The notes under the pieces: generated by a model
Database searches by the model: none
The model's input: only the letters and a program-made list of their open reading frames with translations
Told to the model about the DNA's origin: nothing
Assembly: GCF_003461955.1 (NCBI RefSeq)
Contig: NZ_QTYB01000010.1
Coordinates: 1 to 64,000 of the forward strand
Length of the DNA: 64,000 nt
DNA from: Ruminococcus sp. AM36-2AA
GTDB lineage: Bacteria > Bacillota > Clostridia > Lachnospirales > Lachnospiraceae
Reading direction: 5' to 3'
Made by a program: the position numbers and the translations under genes
Shown here: in pieces, positions 52,183-61,304 of the stretch
Layout: each line of letters opens with the position of its first letter
Numbering within the stretch: position 1 is the first letter of the stretch

Positions 52183-52821
52183 TTATTTGACAACGTTTCG
52201 AAGTTCTGTGATCAGTTTACGGATCCTTTCATCTTCCATTTTCATGCTGACCTGGTTGACTACCATACGGGCAGACAGCGGGCAGACTTCCTCCAACACC
52301 TTCAGACCATTCTCGCGAAGGGTACTTCCTGTTTCCACGATATCCACGATGACTTCGGAAAGACCTACGATCGGTGCAAGCTCAATGGAACCATTCAGTT
52401 TGATGATCTCCACAGTCTGGTGTTTTTTATTATAGAAGTAATCCTTTGCTATGTTCGGGTATTTGGTAGCAACACGGATCAGCTGGTTGTTATTTAAAAC
52501 TTCTCTGGCGCTTTCCGGGCCACATACGCACATGCGGCATGCTCCGAATCCCAGATCCATAACTTCGTAAAGTTTTCTTCCCTCTTCCAGAATGGTATCC
52601 TTACCTACGATACCAATATCTGCGGCACCGTACTCTACATAAGTCGGCACATCCGGGCCTTTCGCAAGGAAAAACCTGAGTTTCAGTTCCTCATTGGTAA
52701 AGATCAGTTTACGGGAATCCTTGTCACGCATCTCCTCACATGTAATACCGATCTTTTCAAACATATCCAGTGTTTTGTTGGCCAGACGCCCTTTTGTGAG
52801 GGCAAATGTAAGATATCTCAT
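52183..52821 (-). CDS. hisG: ATP phosphoribosyltransferase, short form
   Basis: First enzyme of histidine synthesis. 212 residues: '[20 protein letters not shown]', '[18 protein letters not shown]', '[14 protein letters not shown]', '[20 protein letters not shown]'. The C-terminal regulatory domain of the long form is absent, as expected when HisZ is present. ATG 52821 overlaps the hisZ stop by one base, and AGGAGGAGC lies in the hisZ end, so HisZ and HisG are made together and form one complex. Confidence 0.95.
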   Translation of the reverse strand: MRYLTFALTKGRLANKTLDMFEKIGITCEEMRDKDSRKLIFTNEELKLRFFLAKGPDVPTYVEYGAADIGIVGKDTILEEGRKLYEVMDLGFGACRMCVCGPESAREVLNNNQLIRVATKYPNIAKDYFYNKKHQTVEIIKLNGSIELAPIVGLSEVIVDIVETGSTLRENGLKVLEEVCPLSARMVVNQVSMKMEDERIRKLITELRNVVK

Positions 52822-53948
52822 TATTCCTGCTCCTCCTTTTTCGGGCATAATGCCACTTTTTTACCTTCTCCTCGAAGTGTAATTGCTTCCTGGATCGCTT
52901 TTTTCAGCTCTCCCGGAGCATAGGTGATCACAACGGTCTTATCACCGGATGGAACGGTCAGTTTCTGTCTGGAAAGAGCAAGCATCAGGTTATCAACCAC
53001 AATGGCAAATCCGATGGAAGAAGCCGGTTTTCCGAAATGTTTCATCAGCTCGTTATAACGTCCACCTTTGATCAGTGGTTCGCCGGTTCCATATGTATAA
53101 GCCTGGAAAATGATTCCTGTATAATAACGGAATTTACTGAGCATTCCAAAATCAAAAGCAATGTATTTCTCACAGCCATATACTTTCAGGATCTCGTAGA
53201 TCTCTTCCAGACGTTTTACTGCGAAAAGTGCCTCCGGATTGGAGGTAAGTTTTTTTGCTTTTTCCAGAACTTCCACGGAACCGAACATCTGCGGCAGTTC
53301 CGCAAAAGCTTCGGAAAGGCTCTCGCTTAAATTCTGTCCCTTCAGAAGTTCTTCCACACCAAAATAATTCTTCTGGGAGATCAGTTCACGAAGATGTTCT
53401 TCCATCTCCGGTTCCAGATCTGCTTCTGCAAGCAGGGATTTATAATAATCTACCTGACCCACACTAACCTGGAATTCTGTAAGTCCTGCTGCTTTCAGGC
53501 ACTCTACTGTCATGGCAAGGATCTCCGCATCTGCTGCTGCGGAATCATCTCCCATATGCTCCACACCCATCTGGGTATTTTCTTTCATCTGTCCTCTGTA
53601 ACTGGAATTGTTGATAAATGTATTTCCTGTATAACAAAGTCTTACCGGTCCCTTTTCCGGATCAAAATATGTAGCACACGCTCTGGAAACCGATGGTGTG
53701 AAGTCAGGCCTTAGAACAAGGGTATTTCCCTCTCTGTCAAAAAATTTATAAAGATCTTTGGATGGGATTGTTCCCACTTCATTACTGAACACTTCAAAGT
53801 ATTCAAATCCCGGTGTTTCTATATCTTCATATCCATATCTTGAAAACACCTGGTGGAGCTCCCTCTGGAGCCGTTTTTTGCGGCTGCATTCCTCTCCATA
53901 AATGTCCCGCACACCTTCAGGTGTATGAAAAATACGCTGCATGTTCAT
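52821..53948 (-). CDS. hisZ: ATP phosphoribosyltransferase regulatory subunit
   Basis: Histidyl-tRNA-synthetase-like protein that activates short HisG and gives feedback control by histidine. 375 residues: '[16 protein letters not shown]', class II motif 2 '[13 protein letters not shown]' and '[12 protein letters not shown]', and '[21 protein letters not shown]' near the end. No anticodon-binding domain, which separates it from HisS. First gene of the histidine operon behind a strong promoter; no T-box or histidine leader was seen. Confidence 0.94.
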   Translation of the reverse strand: MNMQRIFHTPEGVRDIYGEECSRKKRLQRELHQVFSRYGYEDIETPGFEYFEVFSNEVGTIPSKDLYKFFDREGNTLVLRPDFTPSVSRACATYFDPEKGPVRLCYTGNTFINNSSYRGQMKENTQMGVEHMGDDSAAADAEILAMTVECLKAAGLTEFQVSVGQVDYYKSLLAEADLEPEMEEHLRELISQKNYFGVEELLKGQNLSESLSEAFAELPQMFGSVEVLEKAKKLTSNPEALFAVKRLEEIYEILKVYGCEKYIAFDFGMLSKFRYYTGIIFQAYTYGTGEPLIKGGRYNELMKHFGKPASSIGFAIVVDNLMLALSRQKLTVPSGDKTVVITYAPGELKKAIQEAITLRGEGKKVALCPKKEEQE

Positions 53949-54025
53949 TTCCTCCGTAACACTTTTTGAATTTTCTGCGTTTCGCTTTAGTTCGCTACCA
54001 TGCTACCACAGAAAACTTAAATTTG

Positions 54026-54054
54026 ATTATATAGGAAACTTTTCCAAAAGTCAA
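54026..54054 (-). promoter_or_regulatory. Histidine operon promoter
   Basis: TTGACT (54049-54054), 17-base spacer, TATAAT (54026-54031). The -35 box overlaps the stop codon of the upstream recU gene. Confidence 0.85.
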
Positions 54055-54584
54055 TCCCGTAATTGCAGATCTTTCTGGATCCCCTCCAGATAAGGAACCA
54101 GAAATCCGCTTTTTGCCGGAAGATAAAATTCCTCGTCCAATTCTTCCCGGCGGAAACTTTTTCGTCCGCCCTCTTCCATCCGTTTCCAGAATTCTTTCAG
54201 TTTGCGTAAAGTAAGATAATAAAAAACATTATCTGCGCTGAAATAGATCAGAAAAAAAGAAATCCCCTTCTGCTTCTCAAACTCCTCCATAAAAGCTACC
54301 TGATGAGGATGAATGTTTGCAAGGGGAAAGGTCTTTACACAGCATTCTTTGGCATCGAAGCAGACAGGAATTCCCTGCACTGCTCCGATATAATCTACAG
54401 TACTTTTCTGTTCAAAATATGCCAGTGTGATATGTCTTGTATTCTTGTCCATTTTTACCGGCGTGATGGGAGTTGGAATTTTCTGGATCAGAGCCAGTCC
54501 TTTTTCGCGGTACTGCTCATTGGTACGATTGACAAGTTCCTCCAAAGTGGAGCCTCGAAGCCCTCTGCTGTTCCACGTTGCCAT
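54051..54584 (-). CDS. recU: Holliday junction resolvase RecU
   Basis: Endonuclease resolving four-way junctions in recombination repair in Gram-positives. 177 residues: 'RGSTLEELVNRTNEQYREKG', 'ALIQKIPTPI', 'KSTVDYIGAVQGIPVCFDAK' (catalytic Asp, Glu/Lys region) and 'NIHPHQVAFMEEFEKQKGI'. N-terminal 'MATWNSRGLRG' is family-like. It follows lepB by 16 bases and is the last gene of the rluA-lepB-recU group. Confidence 0.93.
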   Translation of the reverse strand: MATWNSRGLRGSTLEELVNRTNEQYREKGLALIQKIPTPITPVKMDKNTRHITLAYFEQKSTVDYIGAVQGIPVCFDAKECCVKTFPLANIHPHQVAFMEEFEKQKGISFFLIYFSADNVFYYLTLRKLKEFWKRMEEGGRKSFRREELDEEFYLPAKSGFLVPYLEGIQKDLQLRD

Positions 54585-54600
54585 AAAATAAAACCCTTCT

Positions 54601-55158
54601 TTAATTCAAAAGCTTGATGGACGGGAAATAACGGATCTCCGCTTTTCCAACAATCTGATCGAAACGCACAAAAGTATTGGTCCAGTATCTGGAATCCTTT
54701 GAATTGTTTCGGTTATCGCCCATCATAAAGTAACAATTCTCCGGTACTTCATAAGGGCCGAAACTTCCAAGCGGTGTCTCCGGTACATAGGAATCTTCCA
54801 GTGGCGTTTCCGAATCATTGATATAAACTTTACCATCTATAATCTCAACTTTGTCTCCCGGAAGTCCGATAATACGTTTGATAAACAGCTGGGATTCGTC
54901 ATCCGGATACTTAAAGATCACAATATCAAAACGCTCCGGATCTTTCCATTTCTTGGATATTTCATTTCCAAATACATTCATATTAAAACCATACGCCAGG
55001 CGAAAACCAAAGATCCGGTCACCGGTCATGATGGTATTTTCCATGGATTCCGACGGAATCTTTGCATTGATCAGTACCACATTGTTGATAACAAGGACCA
55101 CCACTACCACAATGATGATCATTTTTACATAATCCCACACTTCATTCCAGATTTTCAT
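54601..55158 (-). CDS. lepB: Signal peptidase I
   Basis: Membrane protease removing signal peptides. One N-terminal helix ('MIIIVVVVVLVINNVVLIN'), catalytic Ser in 'AKIPSESMENTI', catalytic Lys in 'QLFIKRIIGLPGDKV', and 'YFMMGDNRNNSKDSRYW'. 185 residues fits the Gram-positive single-span type. It overlaps the preceding rluA-family gene end by 17 bases. GGAGGAAATTTATT precedes ATG 55158. Confidence 0.96.
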   Translation of the reverse strand: MKIWNEVWDYVKMIIIVVVVVLVINNVVLINAKIPSESMENTIMTGDRIFGFRLAYGFNMNVFGNEISKKWKDPERFDIVIFKYPDDESQLFIKRIIGLPGDKVEIIDGKVYINDSETPLEDSYVPETPLGSFGPYEVPENCYFMMGDNRNNSKDSRYWTNTFVRFDQIVGKAEIRYFPSIKLLN

Positions 55159-56110
55159 AATAAATTTCCTCCAACTGCTCCTCTTTTAATGTTCTGAGAA
55201 AGATTTCCGGTATCGGCGCTGTGAAGGTCTTTCCGGAAAGATAAGAAAGTGTTCCTGTAAGAACCGGAAACTCCATGCAGAAAGAATGCAGAAGCTGTCC
55301 TTTCAGATTGCTTTCATTTTTTCCGTACTTTGGATCACCCACGATCGAATGCCCTTCTGATGCAAGATGTGCACGGATCTGATGTGCACGTCCTGTGATC
55401 AGTTCTACCTTAAGAAGAGTCCGTTTTCCATTGTTACCAAGCGGAAAATATCGGGTCTCCACAGGAAGAGTATTCTCTTTCTCCTGTTTGTATATTGTTA
55501 CTTTATTATTTTTTTTATCTTTGGAAAGATATCCTTTGATATATTTTTCCTGTTCCAGTACACCCTCCACAAGACACAGATAATACTTATGGAGATTTCT
55601 GGATTTAAACATTTCCGAGAGTTCCTGAAGACCGGCAAGACTTTTTCCGGCTGCGATCAGCCCGGTAGTGTTGCGATCCAGACGGTTACACACAGATGGC
55701 CGAAAAGTTCTTAAATCCTCCTCTGTAAGGCTTCCAGTTTCCAGAAGATACCCGGTCAGATATTCCACCAGTGACGGAGTGCCATCATCTCCGGGCTGGG
55801 AAAGCATCCCTGACGGTTTGTTGATCAGAAGGATATTCTCATCTTCATAAATAATGTCCAGTTTATGATATGCCCTGGGAGCTTTATCGGTACCGCTGAA
55901 TTTCTCGAAAGTTTCATCACTTAAAAATAACTTCACATGATCACCAGAAAGCAGTTTCTCATTTCCGTTTGCTTTTTTTCCGTTAAGTGTAATATTTTTT
56001 TTACGCATCATTTTGTAAAAAAAACTTTTTGGCGCTTCTTTAAGAAGCTTGGCCAGATATTTGTCAAAGCGTTGTCCGGCCTCATTTTCATTAATGATAA
56101 ATTCTTTCAT
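55142..56110 (-). CDS. RluA-family 23S rRNA pseudouridine synthase
   Basis: S4-like N-terminal RNA-binding part (about 1-80: 'RFDKYLAKLLKEAPKSFFYK') precedes the synthase domain with 'VCNRLDRNTTGLIAAGKSLA' (catalytic Asp in R-L-D; the family's His is Asn here), 'KYYLCLVEGVL', 'TGRAHQIRAHLASEGHSIVGD'. 322 residues; RluC- or RluD-like. Target sites cannot be set by eye. TAGGAGC precedes ATG 56110. Confidence 0.9.
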   Translation of the reverse strand: MKEFIINENEAGQRFDKYLAKLLKEAPKSFFYKMMRKKNITLNGKKANGNEKLLSGDHVKLFLSDETFEKFSGTDKAPRAYHKLDIIYEDENILLINKPSGMLSQPGDDGTPSLVEYLTGYLLETGSLTEEDLRTFRPSVCNRLDRNTTGLIAAGKSLAGLQELSEMFKSRNLHKYYLCLVEGVLEQEKYIKGYLSKDKKNNKVTIYKQEKENTLPVETRYFPLGNNGKRTLLKVELITGRAHQIRAHLASEGHSIVGDPKYGKNESNLKGQLLHSFCMEFPVLTGTLSYLSGKTFTAPIPEIFLRTLKEEQLEEIYYENLE

Positions 56111-56123
56111 TATAACAGTGCTC

Positions 56124-56744
56124 CTACAGACAGATTGCCAGGATCGTATGTTTGATCAGCTCTTCCCTGGAAAGATCCGGATACCGTTCATCTGGTGTAA
56201 ACTTGATTCCATTCCGTAAAGATTCTTTATGTTCATTCATAGAATCCAGACGTTCCAGATAGGGCTTCAGATCTTTCAGGATCTTTACATCTACTTTATA
56301 ACCGTTTTTGCGGACAATCTTCTGAGACTGTTCTGCAAGATACGATATATCCACCTTTGGATCACTGGTATATCCCACAACCGTATTTCCACATACAGCC
56401 ACAGCATCAAGATAACCGCTCTTTTCATAAAAAGTCATATACATTTCATATGCCATCACAAGATCACCGGCATGTTTCCGGATTTCTTCATACAGTTTCC
56501 TGTCCATAGGATGCCGCATCAGGATCATGATCAGGCTTACCATGGATTTACAGCCAGGAAGACATCCTACAACCGTCAGAACTGTCCAGACAGTCATCCT
56601 TGTACCATTGACCGCCCATGCTACGAAAAAAACGAGAAGCGGAAGCGAAAATAATCCAGCTGTGATCAGAAGTCTTCGCTTCTTTTCGCTACTGAAATAG
56701 CCAAAATCACCTTTTTTTGTTTTTCTTTTTCTGGTATTTTTCAT
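56124..56744 (-). CDS. Uncharacterised membrane protein
   Basis: 206 residues: a basic N-terminus ('KNTRKRKTKKGDFGYFSSEK'), two hydrophobic helices at about 27-45 and 50-75 ('WTVLTVVGCLPGCKSMVSLI'), and a soluble alpha/beta tail of about 120 residues ('LDAVAVCGNTVVGYTSD', 'KIVRKNGYKVDVKILKDLKP'). No recognised catalytic motif. Its start lies 38 bases inside the end of the YgiQ-like gene and it ends 14 bases before the rluA-family gene, so it is co-transcribed with them. Function unknown. Confidence 0.8.
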   Translation of the reverse strand: MKNTRKRKTKKGDFGYFSSEKKRRLLITAGLFSLPLLVFFVAWAVNGTRMTVWTVLTVVGCLPGCKSMVSLIMILMRHPMDRKLYEEIRKHAGDLVMAYEMYMTFYEKSGYLDAVAVCGNTVVGYTSDPKVDISYLAEQSQKIVRKNGYKVDVKILKDLKPYLERLDSMNEHKESLRNGIKFTPDERYPDLSREELIKHTILAICL

Positions 56745-58626
56745 GTGCCGAACTCCTTGTCTGTGTTTTTAGATTTCTTCGATCTGTACTTCTGCTTTCA
56801 GGATTTTTTCCTTTGGAATTTTTTCTCCGAAGTTCTCTTGGATGGATCAGGCACTTTGGTCCAAAACCTACCAGATCCATACGTCCGGTCATTTTAAGTC
56901 CCTCGAGGATCAGTTCCCGGTTCTCCGGATTTTTGTACTGCATCAGAGCACGCTGAATTGCCTTTTCATGAGGATTTTTCGGAACATAAACTTTCTCTCC
57001 GGTCAGAGGATGTATTCCCGTATAATACATACAGGTAGAAAGAGTTGAAGGTGTCGGGTAAAAATCCTGCACCTGTTCCGGTGTAAATCCAAGATCACGA
57101 ACATATTCCGCAAGTTTTACAGCTTCCTTCATGGTACATCCCGGATGAGATGACATAAAATAAGGAACTGCATACTGCTGCTTGCCTGTGCGGGCATTGG
57201 CCGTTTCATATTCTTTCAGAAAACTTTCGTAAACTGCATGTTTCGGTTTTCCCATATATTTCAGCACTTCATCAGAAACATGTTCCGGTGCCACACGCAG
57301 CTGGCCGCTGACATGATATTTTACAAGCTCATTCAGAAAAGTTTTATCCGGATCTGCCACCATGTAATCAAAACGAATACCGGAACGGATAAATACTTTT
57401 TTGACTTTTGGTAAATTCCGAACTTTTCGTAAAAGCTGCAGATAATCTTTATGATCCACCGTCAGATTTTTACACGGAGAAGGAAACAGGCACTGGCGTT
57501 CCCTGCAGACTCCTTTTGTCAGCTGTTTCTTACAGGAGGGATGTCGAAAATCCGCAGTAGGACCTCCCACATCATGAATATAGCCTTTAAAATCTGGGTC
57601 CTCTGTCATTTTTTCTGCTTCTCTCAGAATGGATTCATGGCTTCTTGTCTGAAGAATGCGGCCCTGATGGAAAGTCAGCGCACAGAAATTACAGCTGCCA
57701 AAACAGCCTCTGTTGCTGGTCAGACTGAACTTGATCTCTTTCAGTGCCGGAATCCCTCCGTCTTTTTTATACATGGGATGATACTGGCCTGTGTAAGGCA
57801 GGTCATAAACATCATCCATTTCCATCTGTGTCAGAGGCTTCGCCGGAGGATTCTGGATCACATAGCCGCGGTTTCCATAAGATTCCACCAGCGGCTTTGC
57901 AGTGAATGGATCCGTGTTGCGATATTGGATGGCAAAACTGTCCGCATAAGCTTTTTTGTCTGACTGAACCTGTTCAAAAGCCGGAAGGATCACGGGTTCG
58001 TAGACTCTGTTAATATCATGGCTTTTAAAAACAGTACCTGCCACATAAGTAATCTCCTGTACCGGAATTCCGCTTTGCAGTGCCTCGGCAATTTCCAGGA
58101 TCGAGTGTTCTCCCATTCCATAAGAAATAAGATCTGCTCCGGAATCAATAAGAATACTGTGCTTGACTTTGTTTTCCCAATAATCATAATGTGCCATTCT
58201 GCGAAGGCTGGCTTCAATTCCGCCCAGAATGATAGGCGTATGTTTATAGCTCTGACGAATCAGATTGCTGTATACCACACTTGCCCGATCTGGTCTTAAT
58301 CCCATTTTTCCCCCGGGAGAATAGGCATCTGTACTTCTGTGTTTCTTGGAAACAGTATAATGATTCACCATGGAATCCATGTTTCCTGCTGTAACGAGAA
58401 AACCCAGGCGCGGTTCCCCGAACACCTGGATACTCTCTTTCTTTCGCCAGTCCGGCTGTGGGATCATCCCTACACGGTAGCCTCTGCTTTCCAGAAGACG
58501 TCCGATGATAGCTGATCCAAAAGACGGATGATCTACATAGGCATCGCCTGTCACATAGACAAAATCAACCGTATCCCAGCCTTTTGACTTCATATCTTCC
58601 CTTGTAACCGGTAAAAAATCCTGCAT
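56707..58626 (-). CDS. YgiQ-family radical SAM protein (UPF0313)
   Basis: 639 residues. N-terminal YgiQ domain ('DAYVDHPSFGSAIIGRLLES', 'IPQPDWRKKESIQVFGEP', 'IILGGIEASLRRMAHYDYW') and a radical SAM core with 'SNRGCFGSCNFCALTFHQGR' (CxxxCxxC), plus further Cys in 'RHPSCKKQLTKGVCRERQCLF'. A Lys/Arg-rich tail ends the chain. The biochemical role of YgiQ is not known; the fold implies SAM radical chemistry. GAGGAATTATAA precedes ATG 58626. Confidence 0.92.
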   Translation of the reverse strand: MQDFLPVTREDMKSKGWDTVDFVYVTGDAYVDHPSFGSAIIGRLLESRGYRVGMIPQPDWRKKESIQVFGEPRLGFLVTAGNMDSMVNHYTVSKKHRSTDAYSPGGKMGLRPDRASVVYSNLIRQSYKHTPIILGGIEASLRRMAHYDYWENKVKHSILIDSGADLISYGMGEHSILEIAEALQSGIPVQEITYVAGTVFKSHDINRVYEPVILPAFEQVQSDKKAYADSFAIQYRNTDPFTAKPLVESYGNRGYVIQNPPAKPLTQMEMDDVYDLPYTGQYHPMYKKDGGIPALKEIKFSLTSNRGCFGSCNFCALTFHQGRILQTRSHESILREAEKMTEDPDFKGYIHDVGGPTADFRHPSCKKQLTKGVCRERQCLFPSPCKNLTVDHKDYLQLLRKVRNLPKVKKVFIRSGIRFDYMVADPDKTFLNELVKYHVSGQLRVAPEHVSDEVLKYMGKPKHAVYESFLKEYETANARTGKQQYAVPYFMSSHPGCTMKEAVKLAEYVRDLGFTPEQVQDFYPTPSTLSTCMYYTGIHPLTGEKVYVPKNPHEKAIQRALMQYKNPENRELILEGLKMTGRMDLVGFGPKCLIHPRELRRKNSKGKNPESRSTDRRNLKTQTRSSAHEKYQKKKNKKR

Positions 58627-58674
58627 TTATAATTCCTCATATGTATTATGTGCTTACTGCTTCTGGTCTATCTA

Positions 58675-59487
58675 TTACATGCTATGATGTACAGCCTGGG
58701 CACGGTATCCCTCGGCAATAATATCCAACTGTCTGTGGAATCGCTCCAGCTGACGTAAATCTTTGGTTTTGAATACTCTTAAAAATTCATCCTGAATCTT
58801 GCTGACTTCCCGTTCGCTGGAAACACGGTAAAGATTCTCAATATTATTCAAAATATCCTTCACAAGATTGGATTGCATCTGTGAAGAATTCTGTGCATCC
58901 ATGATCTCATTCCGGACAGAAGACATTTCATGATCCAGGGAAATGATGGCATCTGATGCTTTGCTGAGACGTTCTGCGACATGCGGCGGCATGTCGCCTT
59001 TATATTTATATTGAAGAGAATGCTCAATGGTAGCCCAGAAATTCATTGCCATCGTACGGATCTGAACTTCCACCTGAAGTCTCTTGGGGCCGTCGATCGT
59101 CTCTACTATATAGTAAAGGATCATGTGATAACTCCGATAACCGCTCTGTTTAATATGAGTCAGATAGTTCTTCTCACTTTTTACTTCCATATCTGTTCTT
59201 CTTCGGATGATTGCAGCGACTGTATCAATATCTTCTTCAAACTGACAGATGATCCGGACACCTGCAAGGTCTTCCACCTCGGTTTCCATCTGTTCAATAG
59301 GAATATGTTTGCGCTGCATTTTCTCCAGAATACTGGATACACTTTTTACTCTTCCACTGACTTGTTCAATGGGTGAATATCGATCATTCTCACGGTATTC
59401 TTCTATCATATGTTCAAATTTGACTGTCAGTTCCTTGACAGCCAGCTCGTAAGGGCACAGAATACTTCGCCATAACTGTATTTCCAT
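58675..59487 (-). CDS. Small alarmone (p)ppGpp synthetase
   Basis: RelA/SpoT synthetase domain without hydrolase or regulatory domains, 270 residues (RelQ/RelP-like). Signature blocks: 'VSGRVKSVSSILEKMQRKHI', 'DLAGVRIICQFEEDIDTVAA', 'KQSGYRSYHMILYY', 'QVEVQIRTMAMNFWATIEH', 'LQYKYKGDMP'. It makes (p)ppGpp in stringent and stress responses. AAGGAGCGAGC precedes ATG 59487. A long C-terminal helical part (about 180-270) is typical. Single gene. Confidence 0.92.
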   Translation of the reverse strand: MEIQLWRSILCPYELAVKELTVKFEHMIEEYRENDRYSPIEQVSGRVKSVSSILEKMQRKHIPIEQMETEVEDLAGVRIICQFEEDIDTVAAIIRRRTDMEVKSEKNYLTHIKQSGYRSYHMILYYIVETIDGPKRLQVEVQIRTMAMNFWATIEHSLQYKYKGDMPPHVAERLSKASDAIISLDHEMSSVRNEIMDAQNSSQMQSNLVKDILNNIENLYRVSSEREVSKIQDEFLRVFKTKDLRQLERFHRQLDIIAEGYRAQAVHHSM

Positions 59488-59712
59488 GTTGCTCGCTCCT
59501 TATTATCTGCCGTCAGTCTCTTATTTTTTGTTGTGGTGATGGCGGCATACATTTTTTATTATAACATATGTTTTGAAAAAATAGGGATTCTTTATCAATT
59601 TTTTATTAAAAAATTATAGAAAAATTTTCTTTTTTGTGTGATGCATCCACAAAGCTATATATATGCAGGAATGAATATTTTATGAATTTTTTGCTCATTT
59701 TTTCAGAAATCA
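59488..59712. other. AT-rich intergenic stretch
   Basis: Between the alarmone synthetase start and the pepD terminator there is about 225 bases of AT-rich sequence. A TATAAT-like box (minus strand, near 59555) could be the synthetase promoter, but no convincing -35 is seen. No gene or structured RNA was found. Confidence 0.4.
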
Positions 59713-59752
59713 GAAAAAGCCCTGAAGAGAAACATGTTTCTGCTTCAGGGCA
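59713..59752 (-). terminator. Terminator after pepD
   Basis: Minus strand GCCCTGAAGCAGAAAC / TTTCTCTTCAGGGC stem followed by TTTTTC. Confidence 0.85.
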
Positions 59753-59777
59753 AAAGATACCGTTGATCCGGTTATGA

Positions 59778-61223
59778 TCAGTCTTTCAGATTTTCAAGAA
59801 CCTTTACAAGGTAATTCCATACTCTTTCTGTGGAAGCGATACTTAATACTTCTTCCGATGTATGAATATCCTTCATATCCGGTCCAAGAGATACACAGTC
59901 AAGGCCTTCCATTTTTTTGTAGAAAAGCCCGCATTCAAGACCTGCATGGATTGCCACAACTTCCGGTTTATGGCCATACATTTCTTCAAAAATCTCCACC
60001 ATCTTATCTCTTAATGGAGAATCTTTCCGGTATTCCCATGCAGGATATGCACCCTGTACTTCATAATCTCCCCCAAGAAACTCTGTAAGATATTCGATTT
60101 TATCAGATATTGCGCTGCATGCCGCATCTACGGAACTTCTTACACTTGAACTTGCAAAGAGCTCGTCCTCATCCAACCGAAGAATTCCGATATTACTGGA
60201 TGATTCCACCAGACCTTTAATAGTCCCACTCATTTTCTGGATTCCAAATGGTACATTCTGAAGATAGAATACAATCTTCTCCTGGCTTGTAGGATGAAGG
60301 ACCTGAGCTGTCTCTACTCCATTCTCTTTCACTTCAATGGTAATATTCTCATCAGAGCCGGTATATTCCTCCCTGATCTGCTCCTGGAGTTCTTTTGCGT
60401 ATGCTTTTACTTCTTCTGGTGCATCAGTCAGAAACTCTGTGATGCATTCTCTCGTAATGGCATTATCCTTCTGGCCACCTGTAAGAGAAATCACTGCATA
60501 ATCTGCCTTTTTCTTAAGGCCATAAAGGAAACGTCCCATCAGCTTGTTGGCGTTAGCTCTGTTTTTATCAATCTCAGCACCGGAATGTCCGCCCATAAGT
60601 CCGCAGACCTTAACCTGTATCTTAGTTCCCTCGCCCTCGACGCGCTGAACCGGAATATGACTGATCCCTGAAAGGCCACCTGCGCAACTGATCCAGAGAC
60701 TTCCCTCTGCCTCAGAATCCAGATTGATAAATCTTCTGCCTTTCAGTACGCTGCAATCCAGTCCTACTGCACCAAGAAGGCCAATCTCTTCATCAACCGT
60801 AAATAACACTTCAAGTGGTGGATGCGGAATATCTGTACTCTCAAGAAGAGCAAGGCCATAGGCAACAGCAATACCATCATCTCCGCCAAGAGTTGTTCCA
60901 TTAGCAGTTACATAACCGTCTTTTACAGAAATATTTAATCCGTCTTTTGTAAAATCATGTTCTACATTCGGACGTTTCTCACATACCATATCCATATGGC
61001 CCTGAATGATAACTGTCGGAGAATTTTCATATCCTGACGTACCTGGTTTATAGATGATCACGTTATTCATTTCATCCTGTACGTATTTAAACCCGTGATC
61101 TTTCGCAAAATTCACAAGAAAATCACTGATCTGTTTCGTATTTCCGGAACCGTGAGGAATCTTACAGATCTCCTCAAAATAATGAAAGACTCTCTTAGGT
61201 TCACAATTCTCTAATGCTGGCAT
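59778..61223 (-). CDS. pepD: Aminoacyl-histidine dipeptidase (M20C, PepD)
   Basis: Cytosolic zinc dipeptidase cleaving Xaa-His and related dipeptides. Markers: 'EICKIPHGSGNTKQISDFLV', 'VIIQGHMDMVCEKRPN' (His and Asp ligands), 'TLGGDDGIAVAYGLALLES', 'LFTVDEEIGLLGAVGLD', 'MGGHSGAEIDKNRANANK', 'AIHAGLECGLFYKKMEGLD'. 481 residues. Start ATG 61223 is set by AAGGAGG eight bases before; longer frames upstream lack a site. Divergent from the ylbJ gene. Confidence 0.94.
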   Translation of the reverse strand: MPALENCEPKRVFHYFEEICKIPHGSGNTKQISDFLVNFAKDHGFKYVQDEMNNVIIYKPGTSGYENSPTVIIQGHMDMVCEKRPNVEHDFTKDGLNISVKDGYVTANGTTLGGDDGIAVAYGLALLESTDIPHPPLEVLFTVDEEIGLLGAVGLDCSVLKGRRFINLDSEAEGSLWISCAGGLSGISHIPVQRVEGEGTKIQVKVCGLMGGHSGAEIDKNRANANKLMGRFLYGLKKKADYAVISLTGGQKDNAITRECITEFLTDAPEEVKAYAKELQEQIREEYTGSDENITIEVKENGVETAQVLHPTSQEKIVFYLQNVPFGIQKMSGTIKGLVESSSNIGILRLDEDELFASSSVRSSVDAACSAISDKIEYLTEFLGGDYEVQGAYPAWEYRKDSPLRDKMVEIFEEMYGHKPEVVAIHAGLECGLFYKKMEGLDCVSLGPDMKDIHTSEEVLSIASTERVWNYLVKVLENLKD

Positions 61224-61304
61224 AAATTCTGCCTCCTTCTGCTCCATAAATTCATTTATTTTTATAATAATCATATACTGTAAAAAAAGCAAGGCCGGGA
61301 TCTT

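Noticed and set aside
54026..54054. Histidine T-box or leader peptide before hisZ
   Set aside because: Only about 75 bases separate promoter and hisZ; no T-box motif, specifier stem or run of His codons is present.
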